DNA of 64,000 nt from an uncultured Erythrobacter sp. Its GTDB lineage: Bacteria; Pseudomonadota; Alphaproteobacteria; Sphingomonadales; Sphingomonadaceae. Positions within the stretch are counted from its first letter, which is position 1, and each line of letters starts with the position of its first letter. The notes below the pieces were generated by a model, which was given only the letters and a program-made list of their open reading frames with translations, was not told the DNA's origin and made no database searches. Shown here one piece after another: positions 63,592 to 64,000 of the stretch. The translations under genes and the position numbers were made by a program. The stretch spans positions 2,799,501 to 2,863,500 of the forward strand of contig CANLAD010000001.1 of NCBI GenBank assembly GCA_947488755.1. Direction: 5' to 3'.

Positions 63592-64000
63592 ATGCGAAAG
63601 TTAGCGTCCATTGCAGCGATCATCGTCCTGCTCGCGTCTTGTGGATCCGAACCGGAGCAGCAAGCGGGACAGGCCGTCCCCGCCAAAACGCTGACGATCT
63701 CCGCGCAGGAAATACCCAATATCATCGAATTGCCGGGTCGGGTTGAACCGATTCGAACGGCCGAAGTGCGCGCTCGGGTAACCGGCATCGTCCAGCGAAG
63801 ATTGTTCGAGGAGGGAACCGACGTTGGCGAGGGCCAGCCATTGTTCAGGATCGACCCGGCCGAACTGCGCGCAAGCCTTGCGCAGACGCAGGCATCCCTG
63901 CGCCGTGCCGAAGCAACAGCCGCCAACGCGGCTGCGGTCGTCGAACGCTATCGTCCACTGGTGGCCGAAAATGCGATTAGCCAGCAGGAATTCGAGGCAG
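63592..64000 (+). CDS. RND efflux periplasmic adaptor, 3' end outside window
   Basis: About 136 residues are visible. The signal ends in a lipobox-like LLASC (Cys about 17). RVEPIRTAEVRARVTGIVQR, LFEEGTDVGEGQPLFRIDPA and the hairpin LRASLAQTQASLRRAEATAA with NAISQQEFEA are the biotinyl-lipoyl and coiled-coil parts of AcrA/MexA adaptors. A pump gene probably follows beyond the window. Start ATG 63592 follows AAAGGTTTGATAA. Confidence 0.88.
   Translation, partial: MRKLASIAAIIVLLASCGSEPEQQAGQAVPAKTLTISAQEIPNIIELPGRVEPIRTAEVRARVTGIVQRRLFEEGTDVGEGQPLFRIDPAELRASLAQTQASLRRAEATAANAAAVVERYRPLVAENAISQQEFEA

Overview
The window looks like chromosomal DNA of an alphaproteobacterium of the order Sphingomonadales, most likely the Erythrobacter/Altererythrobacter group. 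The support is high GC, a large TonB-dependent receptor, UrcA and DUF4402 secreted proteins, class Ia ribonucleotide reductase genes nrdA and nrdB in separate transcription units, and a CnoX-type thioredoxin next to a LON-domain protein. This placement is inference from gene content; no phylogenetic marker was compared by computation.

Layout. 1-8.2 kb is a peptide-catabolic island: a PLP-dependent Cys/Met-metabolism enzyme (cut by the window start), a secreted fusion of cyanophycinase and isoaspartyl peptidase, a divergent Lrp/AsnC regulator, a TonB receptor behind operator-like palindromes, and a C69-type peptidase with serine at the expected N-terminal nucleophile position. 8.2-9.1 kb is a dead IS5-family element. 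9.4-14.5 kb has a PQQ dehydrogenase, an apolipoprotein N-acyltransferase-like protein, PadR and ArsR regulators with clear palindromes, and a SRPBCC protein. An IS3 fragment abuts the end of gyrB at 15.1 kb.

15-30 kb is mostly housekeeping: gyrB, an acyl-CoA synthetase-like enzyme, guaA, small secreted proteins, two endonuclease III-family glycosylases (one apparently starting at AUC), a nitronate monooxygenase-like enzyme, two DUF4402 proteins, an ABC ATPase and a 52-residue zinc-ribbon protein. 30-40 kb carries nadB, a TraB/GumN protein lacking its GxxH motif, nrdA, PilZ, and nrdB with NrdR-like boxes. A compositionally distinct coiled-coil membrane protein (40.05-41.33 kb) sits 3 bp after nrdB.

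41-50 kb contains small lipoproteins, argB, YggT, folD, MarC, LON-domain and thioredoxin-TPR proteins and tRNA-Gly(GCC). 50-52 kb, just past the tRNA, is a graveyard of mobile DNA: a GntR gene broken by a stop codon, a chimeric ORF and an IS3 remnant. 52.2-54 kb is a probable nitric-oxide response unit: an NsrR-like Rrf2 regulator, a group III truncated haemoglobin, a membrane protein and a DUF1971 protein. 54-64 kb holds envelope and stress genes (PAP2, CPA1 antiporter, MscS, META lipoproteins), a urate-degradation pair whose allantoinase-like member is frameshifted, and a second Lrp regulator coupled to a phospholipase D-family protein and the start of an RND efflux adaptor.

The most interesting items are the cyanophycinase/isoaspartyl-peptidase locus and its shared Lrp-type palindromes, the perfect 19-bp inverted repeat between lnt-like and padR, the AUC start of nth, the foreign-looking gene behind nrdB, and the apparent absence of an ATP-cone from both ribonucleotide reductase subunits.
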